Notes: generated from the sequence alone by a model not told the origin. DNA of 7,912 nt from Candidatus Zhuqueibacterota bacterium 4484_87 (GCA_002085355.1 NATN01000110.1:1-7912), one strand, 5' to 3'. Numbered from the stretch's first letter, positions 1 through 6,919 are shown. Program-made: numbers and translations.

Positions 1-2
1 GG

Positions 3-476
3 CTGCTTCAGGAGATAATTTCTCATTTTCAATTGAAATCCATTGAAGAGATTATTCCGTTGATTTATCAAAATAAAATTGACCGCGTGAAAATAGCAGA
101 TTTGGCGCCGCTCGTCTTTCGCGTGGCGCAGCAGGGCGATGTCATTGCCAATGACATTATCAAAACAACTGGCAAGGAATTAGGAACATTAGCGCGCGCA
201 GTGGCAGTAAAACTTGGCTTTACCGGCGAAGAAGTAAATGTAGCCCTTATTGGCAGTATTTTTAAGCAACGTGAACATTTGATAAACAATATTTCCAAGG
301 AATTATATGAGATTTCCTGGAATGTTTCAGTCACAGATCCCATGTTTCAACCGGCATTCGGCGCAGCTCTATTGGGGATGCAGCGTGTAAATATTGAAAT
401 AAATGAAATGTTGTTAGAAAATTTGAAAAGATCCATCGATACATATATTGATCATGAATCCAATGCCTCCGATTAA
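3..476 (+). CDS. BadF/BadG/BcrA/BcrD-type sugar kinase (N-acetylglucosamine kinase-like), 3' part only
   Basis: The reading frame is open from the first full codon at position 3, so the gene begins left of the window. The TTG at 33 is probably internal. The visible 157 residues are the C-terminal part of an ASKHA-fold kinase. They include an alanine/valine-rich helix (TGKELGTLARAVAVKLGF), a strand-turn with the glycine motif VALIGSIF that would lie at the nucleotide site, and the closing PAFGAALLGM helix typical of this family. By family knowledge such proteins phosphorylate N-acetylglucosamine or related amino sugars in the cytoplasm with ATP. The catalytic N-terminal half is not visible, so the substrate cannot be set. 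The 3' end overlaps anmK, which supports a role in amino-sugar or peptidoglycan recycling. The family also contains activases of benzoyl-CoA and 2-hydroxyacyl-CoA dehydratases, but the neighbour argues against that. Family placement is fairly sure; function is inferred. Confidence 0.72.
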   Translation: MLQEIISHFQLKSIEEIIPLIYQNKIDRVKIADLAPLVFRVAQQGDVIANDIIKTTGKELGTLARAVAVKLGFTGEEVNVALIGSIFKQREHLINNISKELYEISWNVSVTDPMFQPAFGAALLGMQRVNIEINEMLLENLKRSIDTYIDHESNASD

Positions 477-1653
477 ACGGCTGCTCAAGCGAAAGCAAAC
501 AATTTTCGCTGTCGGCTTGATGTCCGGTACTTCGTTGGATGGTGTTGACGCGGCTCTTGTGAAAATCGATGGCTATGGTTTGCAGACGCGCATCCGTTTA
601 ATTGCATTTGATACTTTTGCTTATCCTGAAGCACTCAAAAAAAAATTATTGGTAATTTCACATCCCGGGAACGGGAGTGTGGATGATATTTGCCGGCTCA
701 ATGCGGTTGTCGGCGAATATTTTTTGGACGCTGTTTATAAAATTTGTCAGAAAAGCAACATTGATATTACCGACATTGATCTTGTCGGTACTCACGGGCA
801 GACTGTGCACCACTTACCGGACGCGGAACAAGTGTTTGGCAAGACGATCCGTTCCACTCTTCAAATAGGAGATCCGGCGATAATTTCTGCACGCACGGGA
901 ATTGTCACAGTAGGGTTATTCAGAAATTCTGATTTAGCTCTTGGCGGGCAAGGTGCTCCGTTAGTGCCTTATTTTGATTATCTGTTTTTTCGTTCACGGA
1001 CGAAAAATCGCATCGCGTTGAACATCGGCGGCATTGCGAACATTACTGTTTTGCCCAAAAATTGCAAAGCAGAAGATGTCGTTGCTTTTGATACGGGGCC
1101 CGGCAATATGCTTGTTGACGGTTTAATGCGCCGCTTGTTTAATCAGGAATTTGATCGAAATGGTGAAATAGCAGCAGCAGGGAATGTTTCCAAAAAATTA
1201 TTGGAAGAATTATTAGCGCACCCGTATTTTAAGAAGCAACCGCCAAAATCCACGGGACGGGAAGAATTCGGAGAAGCGTTCATTGAAGATATTTTATCCC
1301 TTTCTGATAAAGAAAAAATTCAGGTTAAAGATATCGTTGCCACTGTCGCAGAGTTGACAGTACAGAGCATTAAAAAGTCTGCAGAATTGGTTGTCGATTC
1401 TGTCGATGTGATTGACGAGCTCATAGTTGGCGGCGGCGGCGTTTATAACGATTTTTTTATGAGACGGTTGAAAGAACTATTCTTCAACGCTCAGGTCATA
1501 TCATCAGACGTGCTGGGAATTTCCTCTGACGCTAAAGAAGCTGTTTGTTTTGCTGTTTTGGCCAATGAAACGATACACGGCATCCCGGCCGTTTTGCCGT
1601 CAGTCACAGGCGCAGAACGGGGCGCAATTTTGGGTGCCATCTTTTTGGGGTAA
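454..1653 (+). CDS. anmK: Anhydro-N-acetylmuramic acid kinase AnmK
   Basis: AnmK uses ATP to open the 1,6-anhydro ring of anhydro-MurNAc and phosphorylate it to MurNAc-6-phosphate, a cytoplasmic step of peptidoglycan recycling before the MurQ etherase. Family blocks appear in order, numbered from ATG 454: MSGTSLDGVD (23-32, ATP-binding loop), GTHGQT (112-117), LALGGQGAPLVP (161-172), NIGGIANIT, DTGPGNM with the expected catalytic aspartate at 213, PKSTGREEF (264-272), a GGGG phosphate loop near 325, and the closing LPSVTGAERGAILGAIF. The length of 399 residues is slightly above the usual 370-390 because of a basic N-terminal extension. Start choice is uncertain: TTG 448, ATG 454 and ATG 463 are all in frame and none has a good Shine-Dalgarno. 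All three overlap the upstream kinase, by 29, 23 or 14 bases, which implies co-expression. No key residue is missing. Confidence 0.95.
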   Translation: MNPMPPIKRLLKRKQTIFAVGLMSGTSLDGVDAALVKIDGYGLQTRIRLIAFDTFAYPEALKKKLLVISHPGNGSVDDICRLNAVVGEYFLDAVYKICQKSNIDITDIDLVGTHGQTVHHLPDAEQVFGKTIRSTLQIGDPAIISARTGIVTVGLFRNSDLALGGQGAPLVPYFDYLFFRSRTKNRIALNIGGIANITVLPKNCKAEDVVAFDTGPGNMLVDGLMRRLFNQEFDRNGEIAAAGNVSKKLLEELLAHPYFKKQPPKSTGREEFGEAFIEDILSLSDKEKIQVKDIVATVAELTVQSIKKSAELVVDSVDVIDELIVGGGGVYNDFFMRRLKELFFNAQVISSDVLGISSDAKEAVCFAVLANETIHGIPAVLPSVTGAERGAILGAIFLG

Positions 1654-1690
1654 TCGCTAAACAGACGAAAGAATTTACCGGATCGAGCTA

Positions 1691-2452
1691 TTGGAAAAAA
1701 AGCAAAAGACAGTAGCGCCATATTCGAAATTGTCGTTAATCTATGACGAAGTAATGGCTCATGTCGATTATGAATTATGGGCAAAATACGCCGAGAAAAT
1801 TTTGAACAGGCATGGCGCACGTCCGCAGAGCTATTTGGATGTTTCGTGCGGAACAGGAAGTTTTTTGCTTTCTTTATATAAAAAGGGAAAAATTTATTTT
1901 GGTTGTGACTATTCTCTGCCCATGTTGCTATTCGCAAAAAAGAAGAGCTATGACAAAGCCATTCATTTTTTTCGGGCAGACATGTCTTCGTTTGTCGTAA
2001 AGCAAGAAATGGACGTAATTTTTTGCCTGTATGACAGCATTAATTATTTGAGTAATTTTGGATTGTGGAAAAAATTTTTTCACAGCGTTTATAGCGCCTT
2101 GCGGCCCAATGGGTTATTTGTTTTTGATGTTTGCACAGAATTGAATTCTGTTATATATTTTGATAATGTTGTCGATCAGGGCAGAGGTTCTGGTTACAGC
2201 TATGTGCGGGAGAGTTTTTTTGACAGAAATAAGCGCGTGCATCATAATAAATTTTTTATTGACTTAATAGATGAACCACTCATTTATGTAGAAGATCATC
2301 AGCAGACTATTTTTCGCGTCAGTGAAGTCGTTGCATTGATTGAGGATTCTCCGTTTACGTTGCTGGGAGTTTATGATGGATTTTCATTTATGCCCGGCAG
2401 CGAGGAGTCATTGCGCGTTCATTTTGTTTTGAGAAAGCCAGAAAATGATTGA
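1691..2452 (+). CDS. Class I SAM-dependent methyltransferase (YqeM-like)
   Basis: This is a Rossmann-fold methyltransferase of 253 residues. Motif I is LDVSCGTG (49-56), with Ser where Gly or Ala is more usual. The acidic residue after strand 2 is D73 in FGCDYS, the next motif is RADMSS (D97), and motif IV lies in DVIFCLYDSINYL (108-120). ALRPNGLFVFDV is the usual strand-5 region. The N-terminal YDEVMAHVDYELWAKY and the CLYDSINYL block resemble the YqeM-type family, whose substrates are poorly known; this comparison is from memory. No membrane segment or signal peptide is visible. The start is TTG 1691: the frame is closed by a stop at 1658, and the first in-frame ATG (1754) would remove conserved residues. 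Its ribosome site is weak. The gene follows anmK by 37 bases and its 3' end overlaps ftsE by 8 bases. The substrate is unknown; a small molecule is as likely as a macromolecule. Confidence 0.85.
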   Translation: MEKKQKTVAPYSKLSLIYDEVMAHVDYELWAKYAEKILNRHGARPQSYLDVSCGTGSFLLSLYKKGKIYFGCDYSLPMLLFAKKKSYDKAIHFFRADMSSFVVKQEMDVIFCLYDSINYLSNFGLWKKFFHSVYSALRPNGLFVFDVCTELNSVIYFDNVVDQGRGSGYSYVRESFFDRNKRVHHNKFFIDLIDEPLIYVEDHQQTIFRVSEVVALIEDSPFTLLGVYDGFSFMPGSEESLRVHFVLRKPEND

Positions 2453-3092
2453 AATATCCAATGTGAGGGCAAAGTATCCGGGCGGCGAAGGATTGGACAT
2501 GATCAACCTGTCCGTTAAACCGGGTGAATTTGTCTATTTGATAGGTCCTTCCGGAGCCGGGAAAAGCAGCGTTTTAAAATTGATTTATATGGACATTTTT
2601 CCCCAGTCCGGGTACGTCAAAGTGGACGGATACAATTCTTTGACGATTAAAAAGCGGCAAATTCCCTACCTGCGCCGGCGATTGGGAATTATTTTTCAGG
2701 ACTTTAAACTTTTAACGGACAGAACGGTTTACGATAATGTCGCCTTTTCGCTCCATGTCACTAATACCCGGCGTCAGGAGATCAAGCGGCGCGTATTGCG
2801 CGTGTTAGCGGAAGTGGGGTTGAGCCATTTGAGATCGAAGATGTCGTTCGAGCTTTCCGGCGGCGAGCAACAGCGCGTAGCAATCGCCAGGGCGCTTGTT
2901 AATGAGCCGATTATCCTGCTGGCAGATGAAATTACCGGAAATTTGGATCCTGCGTCGGAAGAAGAAATCGTTGATCTTTTGGAAAAAATTAATGCCAAGG
3001 GGACCGCAATTTTAATGGCGACGCATGATGACCGGCTTGTTCGCGGGCGGAACCGAAAAATAGTGAAAATCATAAAAGGAAGAACCCTGTAA
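2445..3092 (+). CDS. ftsE: Cell division ATP-binding protein FtsE
   Basis: FtsE is the cytoplasmic ATPase of the FtsEX complex, which sits at the division site and uses ATP to activate periplasmic or extracellular cell-wall hydrolases. The 215 residues match the usual length near 220. Motifs in order are Walker A GPSGAGKS (34-41), Q-loop Q85 in IFQDFKLL, ABC signature LSGGEQQRVAIARAL (137-151), Walker B ending D161-E162, D-loop NLD (166-168), and switch histidine H194 in ATHD. The catalytic glutamate is present. The residue after it is Ile (ADEITGNLD), where Pro is usual in this family. The start ATG 2445 lies inside the end of the methyltransferase gene, with GAGAAAG (2431-2437) as a likely ribosome site. 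Assignment as FtsE and not a LolD/MacB-type ATPase rests on the FtsX gene starting one base after its stop codon. Confidence 0.96.
   Translation: MIEISNVRAKYPGGEGLDMINLSVKPGEFVYLIGPSGAGKSSVLKLIYMDIFPQSGYVKVDGYNSLTIKKRQIPYLRRRLGIIFQDFKLLTDRTVYDNVAFSLHVTNTRRQEIKRRVLRVLAEVGLSHLRSKMSFELSGGEQQRVAIARALVNEPIILLADEITGNLDPASEEEIVDLLEKINAKGTAILMATHDDRLVRGRNRKIVKIIKGRTL
3077..3082 (+). promoter_or_regulatory. Ribosome binding site supporting the TTG start of ftsX
   Basis: AGGAAG lies inside the last codons of ftsE, ten bases before TTG 3093. It supports the non-ATG start, as does the lack of any in-frame ATG before residue 58, which would remove the first membrane helix. Confidence 0.6.
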
Positions 3093-3953
3093 TTGTTTAG
3101 CGGAATTATATATTCGATTGCAGAAGGATTGCGAGGACTTAGGCGAGCTCGTTTTTCCACGACTGTCTCGGTTTTTACAATTTTTCTATCACTGATAATC
3201 ATCGCATTTTTTTTGATTGTCATTTTTAATGTGCGATTCATTGTGCTCCAGATTCAGTCGCGAATGGAATTAGAAGCATTTATTGATGCCTCTTTTTCTG
3301 AGGAACAAATTGAAATTTTAAAAAGTCAAATAGAAGATTTGCAAGGAATTGAACAAGTAAACTATATTTCCAAAGAAAAAGCAGCAGAGATTTTTCGTGA
3401 GCAAGTAGGCCATGATATTTTTGAAATATTAGATGAGAATCCACTTCCGGCATCTTTTCAAATTCGCCTGAAGCCGGAATACCGTTCCGCGGCACTGGCA
3501 AAGCAAGTGTTTGAAAATATTTTATCTCTTGATGGGATTGATGAAATCATTTACCGTCATGATTTACTGGTGTTATTAGAAAAATACATGCACATTTTTA
3601 TGCTTATTATTGCTTCGTTAGGTGGGCTTTTGGCGCTGAGTTCGATTATTCTCGTTTCAAACACCATAAAGTTGGTGATTTTTTCAAGGCGGAAGATTAT
3701 CGAAATTATGAAGCTGGTAGGCGCTACGCGTGGGTTTATTCGTCGGCCTTACATCGTGGAAGGAATTTTCCAGGGCTTCTTCGGTGGTGGACTGGCAGCT
3801 CTTTTTGTCTATTTTGTATTAAAAATTGTGAATATTGAAATTCCTGATCTGATTTTAATAGACCAGCGTATTTATTGGGTGCTTGTTTTATTGGGCATAA
3901 TTTTCGGATTTATGGGCAGTATTATTGCTTTGAGAAAATTTCTAAGATATTGA
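3093..3953 (+). CDS. ftsX: Cell division protein FtsX (permease-like)
   Basis: FtsX is the membrane half of FtsEX and passes FtsE's ATP cycle to cell-wall hydrolases through its large outer loop. The 286 residues show the expected plan. There is a basic cytoplasmic N-terminus (LRGLRRARF), helix 1 at about 24-46, and an outer domain of about 120 residues with the family-typical ISKEKAAEIFREQ and ENPLPASFQIRLK. Helix 2 is at about 167-192, then a cytoplasmic loop RRKIIEIMKLVGATRGFIRRP, helix 3 at about 222-244 (rich in Gly and Phe) and helix 4 at about 260-281. The start is TTG 3093, directly after the ftsE stop and served by AGGAAG at 3077-3082. The N-terminal tail is short compared with enterobacterial FtsX, as in many other phyla. 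It is the last gene of the first transcription unit; 168 bases follow before hrcA. Confidence 0.95.
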   Translation: MFSGIIYSIAEGLRGLRRARFSTTVSVFTIFLSLIIIAFFLIVIFNVRFIVLQIQSRMELEAFIDASFSEEQIEILKSQIEDLQGIEQVNYISKEKAAEIFREQVGHDIFEILDENPLPASFQIRLKPEYRSAALAKQVFENILSLDGIDEIIYRHDLLVLLEKYMHIFMLIIASLGGLLALSSIILVSNTIKLVIFSRRKIIEIMKLVGATRGFIRRPYIVEGIFQGFFGGGLAALFVYFVLKIVNIEIPDLILIDQRIYWVLVLLGIIFGFMGSIIALRKFLRY

Positions 3954-4004
3954 CAGAATAAATTTTTAAATTTTGTCGGAACCAGAGACTTCGACCGTGG
4001 CAAA

Positions 4005-4019
4005 GGCATTGTTAATGCT
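4005..4019 (+). terminator. Short hairpin after ftsX, possible weak terminator
   Basis: GGCATT and AATGCT can pair around a GTT loop, giving five Watson-Crick pairs plus one G-T. TAAATTTT follows. It lies between the end of ftsX and the hrcA promoter, the right place for a terminator, but the stem is short and AT-rich and the T-run is broken. It could equally be an operator half or chance. The remaining bases 3954-4004 hold nothing I can name. Confidence 0.22.
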
Positions 4020-4028
4020 AAATTTTAC

Positions 4029-4057
4029 TTGACAATAGCGTTAAAAATTGTTATCTT
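4029..4057 (+). promoter_or_regulatory. Sigma-70-type promoter of the hrcA operon
   Basis: The -35 box TTGACA (4029-4034) is a perfect consensus. After a 17-base spacer comes the -10 box TATCTT (4052-4057), with four of six consensus bases. The flanks are AT-rich. Transcription would start near 4064, leaving a leader of roughly 55-60 bases before hrcA. It is the only good promoter I see, and it sits in the largest intergenic gap. It probably drives hrcA-grpE-dnaJ and the HhH gene behind them. Confidence 0.68.
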
Positions 4058-4077
4058 CAAATTGTATTAAAATAACA
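4049..4077. promoter_or_regulatory. Imperfect inverted repeat over the -10 box, candidate repressor operator
   Basis: TGTTATCTT (4049-4057) and AAAATAACA (4069-4077) pair at eight of nine positions around an 11-base centre. The left arm covers the -10 box and the centre covers the likely transcription start. The plan recalls the CIRCE element (nine-base arms, nine-base spacer), but the sequence is not CIRCE (TTAGCACTC/GAGTGCTAA). A second repeat, TGACAAT/ATTGTTA (4030-4036 and 4047-4053, six of seven pairs), overlaps it. In such AT-rich DNA chance palindromes are common, so the operator role is inference. Confidence 0.3.
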
Positions 4078-4121
4078 TATTAATTTGGCCTTAGGGGAAA
4101 TTTTTACGAAATAACAGAAGA

Positions 4122-5165
4122 ATGTATAAAATGCAGTTACCAGAGTTGACATATAAAGAAAGTTCAATTTTAAATAATTTGATCAAAACATTTGTCAGAT
4201 CAGCTACGCCAATTGGTTCAAAATTTTTATCGGCGCAATTGCACGGACGAATGAGTCCGGCGACCATTCGGAATATTTTAATGAACCTGGAGCGCAAAGG
4301 GTTGGCGTTGCAGCCGCATACATCTGCGGGAAGAATTCCCACAGACCTGGGCTATCGCTATTACGTAAATGATTTGATGAAAATCGAGCGTCTGAGTCAT
4401 CAGGAAAAAAATCTGATTGACGCACATTTGCAACAGATAGCCGATGAAAATGTAGATACAATATTAGACAAAGCGTGTGAAGTATTATCGGAAATTTCCA
4501 ATCAATTGGGAGTGGTTTTAGAGCCGCGTTTTTACAAAGGTGTGCTTCAAAAACTGCAACTTTTTCGCGTGAGCGGAAGTAAGTTGATGGTCGTCATGTC
4601 TTTGTCCGGCGGCATTGTGCGTTCAATTTTGATGGAAATAAAATTTTCCATTCCGGATAATAAAATTGACGAAACCGAAAAAATTTTAAACGAGCGGCTT
4701 TCCGGTTTGACTCTGAAGACAATCCGGGATACGATAAAAAATCGAGTCAGAAATGTGAATTACGGAGATCGTTCCCTGCTTCACCAGGTAGCGGAATTGG
4801 CGGATAGTTTATTTACTGTCGATACGGATAGTCAGGTTCATTTCAAAGGGACATCGAAAATTCTCACGCAACCGGAATTTTCAGAAAAAGAACATCTGGC
4901 AAAAATATTGCAACTTATTGATAATAAGGATATTTTGGTGCATATTGTCAAGAATTCATCCAAAAAAGACGCCAAAATTTCCATCACCATTGGTCAGGAA
5001 CATCGGGAAGAATTGGTGAGAAATTGCAGTTTGATATCAGCGCCGTACAAAATTGGCGATATTACCGGCACGATTGCCGTCATTGGCCCGACGCGGATGC
5101 AATATGAAAAAATGGCAGCGCTGGTTGATTATATTGCCAGCGGAATAAACAGATTATTTAGTTGA
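4122..5165 (+). CDS. hrcA: Heat-inducible transcription repressor HrcA
   Basis: HrcA is a homodimeric repressor that binds CIRCE operators in front of chaperone genes; its folding depends on GroEL, so heat stress relieves repression. The 347 residues match the usual 340-350. The N-terminal winged helix covers about residues 8-82, with the recognition segment SPATIRN (45-51), the LERKGL turn, and the wing and hinge HTSAGRIPTDLGYRYYV (66-82). A GAF-like middle domain follows, with MVVMSLSGGIVRSILMEI. The C-terminal block includes IGQEHREELVRNCSLISAPY and the diagnostic IGPTRMQYEKM near the end. Start choice: ATG 4122 and ATG 4131 are both in frame. AGAAG (4116-4120) is one base before the first and ten before the second, so 4131 may be the true start. 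It heads the operon behind the promoter at 4029-4057 and is probably autoregulated. No CIRCE copy was found in the window. Confidence 0.96.
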   Translation: MYKMQLPELTYKESSILNNLIKTFVRSATPIGSKFLSAQLHGRMSPATIRNILMNLERKGLALQPHTSAGRIPTDLGYRYYVNDLMKIERLSHQEKNLIDAHLQQIADENVDTILDKACEVLSEISNQLGVVLEPRFYKGVLQKLQLFRVSGSKLMVVMSLSGGIVRSILMEIKFSIPDNKIDETEKILNERLSGLTLKTIRDTIKNRVRNVNYGDRSLLHQVAELADSLFTVDTDSQVHFKGTSKILTQPEFSEKEHLAKILQLIDNKDILVHIVKNSSKKDAKISITIGQEHREELVRNCSLISAPYKIGDITGTIAVIGPTRMQYEKMAALVDYIASGINRLFS

Positions 5166-5206
5166 AGAACTTGGATCTTGACGGGAATTTAAGTTGAGTA
5201 GGGAAT

Positions 5207-5743
5207 ATGACAGAAAAGAAAGCATCAAAGAAGAAAAAAGAGACCGGTAAAACAGAGAAAAAAAAATCATCAAAAGTCCAAATAAAAGAATTAACGGAAC
5301 AGTTAGAAAAATTAAATAAACAATTAGCAGAAGCAAACGATAAATATCTGCGCGTAGTTGCAGAGTTCGACAATTTTAAAAAGCGGAAAGAAAAAGAGTT
5401 TCATGCGCTTTTGAACAATGCCAACCGCGAGGTATTTCTGGAATTGCTTCCTGTGATAGATGATTTCGAGCGTTCTTTAAATACCGAGAATAAAAAGCAA
5501 ACGCTGAAATCTTTACGCGAAGGCGTGGAATTAATTTATAAAAAATTAATTCAGACGCTGGAGAAATTTGGTCTTAAGCCTATTGAATCGCTGGACCATC
5601 CCTTTGATCCGGAGCTTCACGATGCACTAATGCAGGCGGAGGTGAAAGATAAGGATTCAAATATCGTGGTGGAGGAAGTGGAAAAGGGGTACATGTTGAA
5701 AGAAAATGTCCTTCGCCATGCAAAAGTGATTGTGAATAAGTAG
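5207..5743 (+). CDS. grpE: Nucleotide exchange factor GrpE
   Basis: GrpE is the cytoplasmic cofactor that releases ADP from DnaK, letting the chaperone drop its substrate and rebind ATP; it works as a dimer. The 178 residues are in the family's range (E. coli 197). The first 23 residues are a low-complexity Lys/Glu/Ser tail. A long coiled-coil helix follows (about 24-65), with the characteristic YLRVVAEFDNFKKRKEKE (47-64). Next come the dimer-forming helices with LLPVIDDFERSLN (80-92) and the C-terminal beta-wing with HPFDPELHDAL (131-141) and GYMLKENVLRHAKVIV (161-176). The gene lies 41 bases after hrcA and 36 before dnaJ with no promoter or terminator visible, so it is probably co-transcribed. 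The site ahead of ATG 5207 is a modest TAGGGA. Its client DnaK is not encoded here. Confidence 0.96.
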   Translation: MTEKKASKKKKETGKTEKKKSSKVQIKELTEQLEKLNKQLAEANDKYLRVVAEFDNFKKRKEKEFHALLNNANREVFLELLPVIDDFERSLNTENKKQTLKSLREGVELIYKKLIQTLEKFGLKPIESLDHPFDPELHDALMQAEVKDKDSNIVVEEVEKGYMLKENVLRHAKVIVNK

Positions 5744-5779
5744 ATTCGGCATGCATTTTCATGAAAGAAAAGCAACATT

Positions 5780-6919
5780 ATGGATAGAGATTATTATGAC
5801 GTTTTAGGAATATCCCGCGATGCAAATGAAACGGAAATAAAGAAAGCGTATCGTAAGCTTGCTTTGCAATATCATCCGGATAAAAATCCCGGAGATAAGG
5901 AGGCAGAAGAAAAATTTAAAGAAATTTCCGAAGCCTACGAAGTTCTCAAAGATCCGGAAAAAAGAAGACGCTACGACATGTACGGCAACGCCGGCATGAA
6001 AGGCGGGTTTGAAGGATTTGGCGGGTTTGATTTTGATTTGAGCGATGCTTTACGGACATTCATGTCTGAAGGATTTGGCTTTGGCGATTTTTTTGGTACG
6101 TCCACACGATCACAAAGACGTGCATCCCGTACCCGGGGCGCGGATTTGCAAATTCGGTTGAAGCTCACGTTGGAAGAGATTGCAGATGGTGTAACAAAAA
6201 AAATCAAACTTAAACGCTATGCCCGATGTGAAGCGTGCGGAGGGAGTGGCGCAAAAAAAGGCAGCTCTTCGGTTACATGTTCTGTGTGTCAAGGTAGCGG
6301 AGAAATTCGACAGGTTTCACGGACAATTTTTGGCCAGATGGTCAACGTAACCACTTGTTCCAATTGCGGTGGCGAAGGACGCGTGATAAGAGATAAATGC
6401 CCTGTGTGCAACGGACAAGGGCGGGTTAAAGAAGAAAATTCGATTTCTGTGAATATTCCAGCCGGCGTGGCAACCGGAAATTATATTACGCTGCGCGGCG
6501 AAGGCCATGTGGGACCTCGCGGCGGCACAACAGGAAACGCGATTATCATCATTGAAGAAGAGGAACATCCCTATTTTGAGCGCCACGGGGATGATGTTTT
6601 GTACGATTTATACATTAGCTTCAGCCAGGCAGCTCTTGGCGATGATGTCGAGGTTCCCACGCTGAAAGGTAAAGCAAAGTTGTCCATTCCTGCGGGCACT
6701 CAATCGGGAAAAATCTTGCGTATGCGCGGGAAAGGAATTCGCCATTTACACAATCACGGCTACGGTGATGAATTGGTGCGCATTTTGGTATGGACGCCGA
6801 CAAAATTATCAGAAAAAGAAAAACAGCTTTTCCGTCAATTATCTAAAATGGAAAATATAAGACCGCCCAAGGGCGATAAAAGTTTTTTCAAAAAGATAAA
6901 AGATGCACTTTTTGACTGA
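5780..6919 (+). CDS. dnaJ: Chaperone protein DnaJ (type I Hsp40)
   Basis: DnaJ delivers unfolded proteins to DnaK and stimulates its ATPase. All parts of a type I (class A) protein are present in 379 residues, a normal length. The J-domain covers about 1-70 with the essential HPD at 32-34. A Gly/Phe-rich linker follows at about 71-112. The zinc domain has four CxxCxGxG repeats: CEACGGSG (starting C150), CSVCQGSG (C167), CSNCGGEG (C193) and CPVCNGQG (C207), so both zinc sites have all their cysteines. The C-terminal substrate-binding domains include the conserved LRGEGHVGPRGG and LRMRGKGIRHL. The full zinc domain separates it from CbpA-type proteins, and its place after hrcA-grpE confirms dnaJ. 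Start ATG 5780 follows a purine-rich GAAAGAAAAG. The stop TGA shares its last base with the start of the next gene. Confidence 0.98.
   Translation: MDRDYYDVLGISRDANETEIKKAYRKLALQYHPDKNPGDKEAEEKFKEISEAYEVLKDPEKRRRYDMYGNAGMKGGFEGFGGFDFDLSDALRTFMSEGFGFGDFFGTSTRSQRRASRTRGADLQIRLKLTLEEIADGVTKKIKLKRYARCEACGGSGAKKGSSSVTCSVCQGSGEIRQVSRTIFGQMVNVTTCSNCGGEGRVIRDKCPVCNGQGRVKEENSISVNIPAGVATGNYITLRGEGHVGPRGGTTGNAIIIIEEEEHPYFERHGDDVLYDLYISFSQAALGDDVEVPTLKGKAKLSIPAGTQSGKILRMRGKGIRHLHNHGYGDELVRILVWTPTKLSEKEKQLFRQLSKMENIRPPKGDKSFFKKIKDALFD

Noticed and set aside
33..476. A complete small gene starting at TTG 33
   Set aside because: The frame stays open to the left edge, and the protein is plainly the C-terminal part of a larger kinase, so TTG 33 is read as an internal leucine.
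1491..1937. A 148-codon minus-strand frame across the anmK/methyltransferase junction
   Set aside because: It covers conserved coding sequence of two recognised genes on the other strand, and its translation shows no domain, only low-quality basic sequence.
2774..3241. A 155-codon minus-strand frame across ftsE/ftsX
   Set aside because: It is a shadow of strongly conserved ftsE codons, and the translation has no recognisable motif.
4001..4051. CIRCE element upstream of hrcA
   Set aside because: Neither arm (TTAGCACTC or GAGTGCTAA) nor a near match is present; GTTAATGCTAAA shares only a few bases with the arm and lacks a partner at the right distance.
5154..5373. Two minus-strand frames rich in Leu, Phe and Ser that look like small membrane proteins opposite grpE
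   Set aside because: They are the antisense of the Lys/Glu-rich start of grpE, where AAA, GAA and AAG codons read as Phe, Phe/Ser and Leu on the other strand. No ribosome site or family match is visible.
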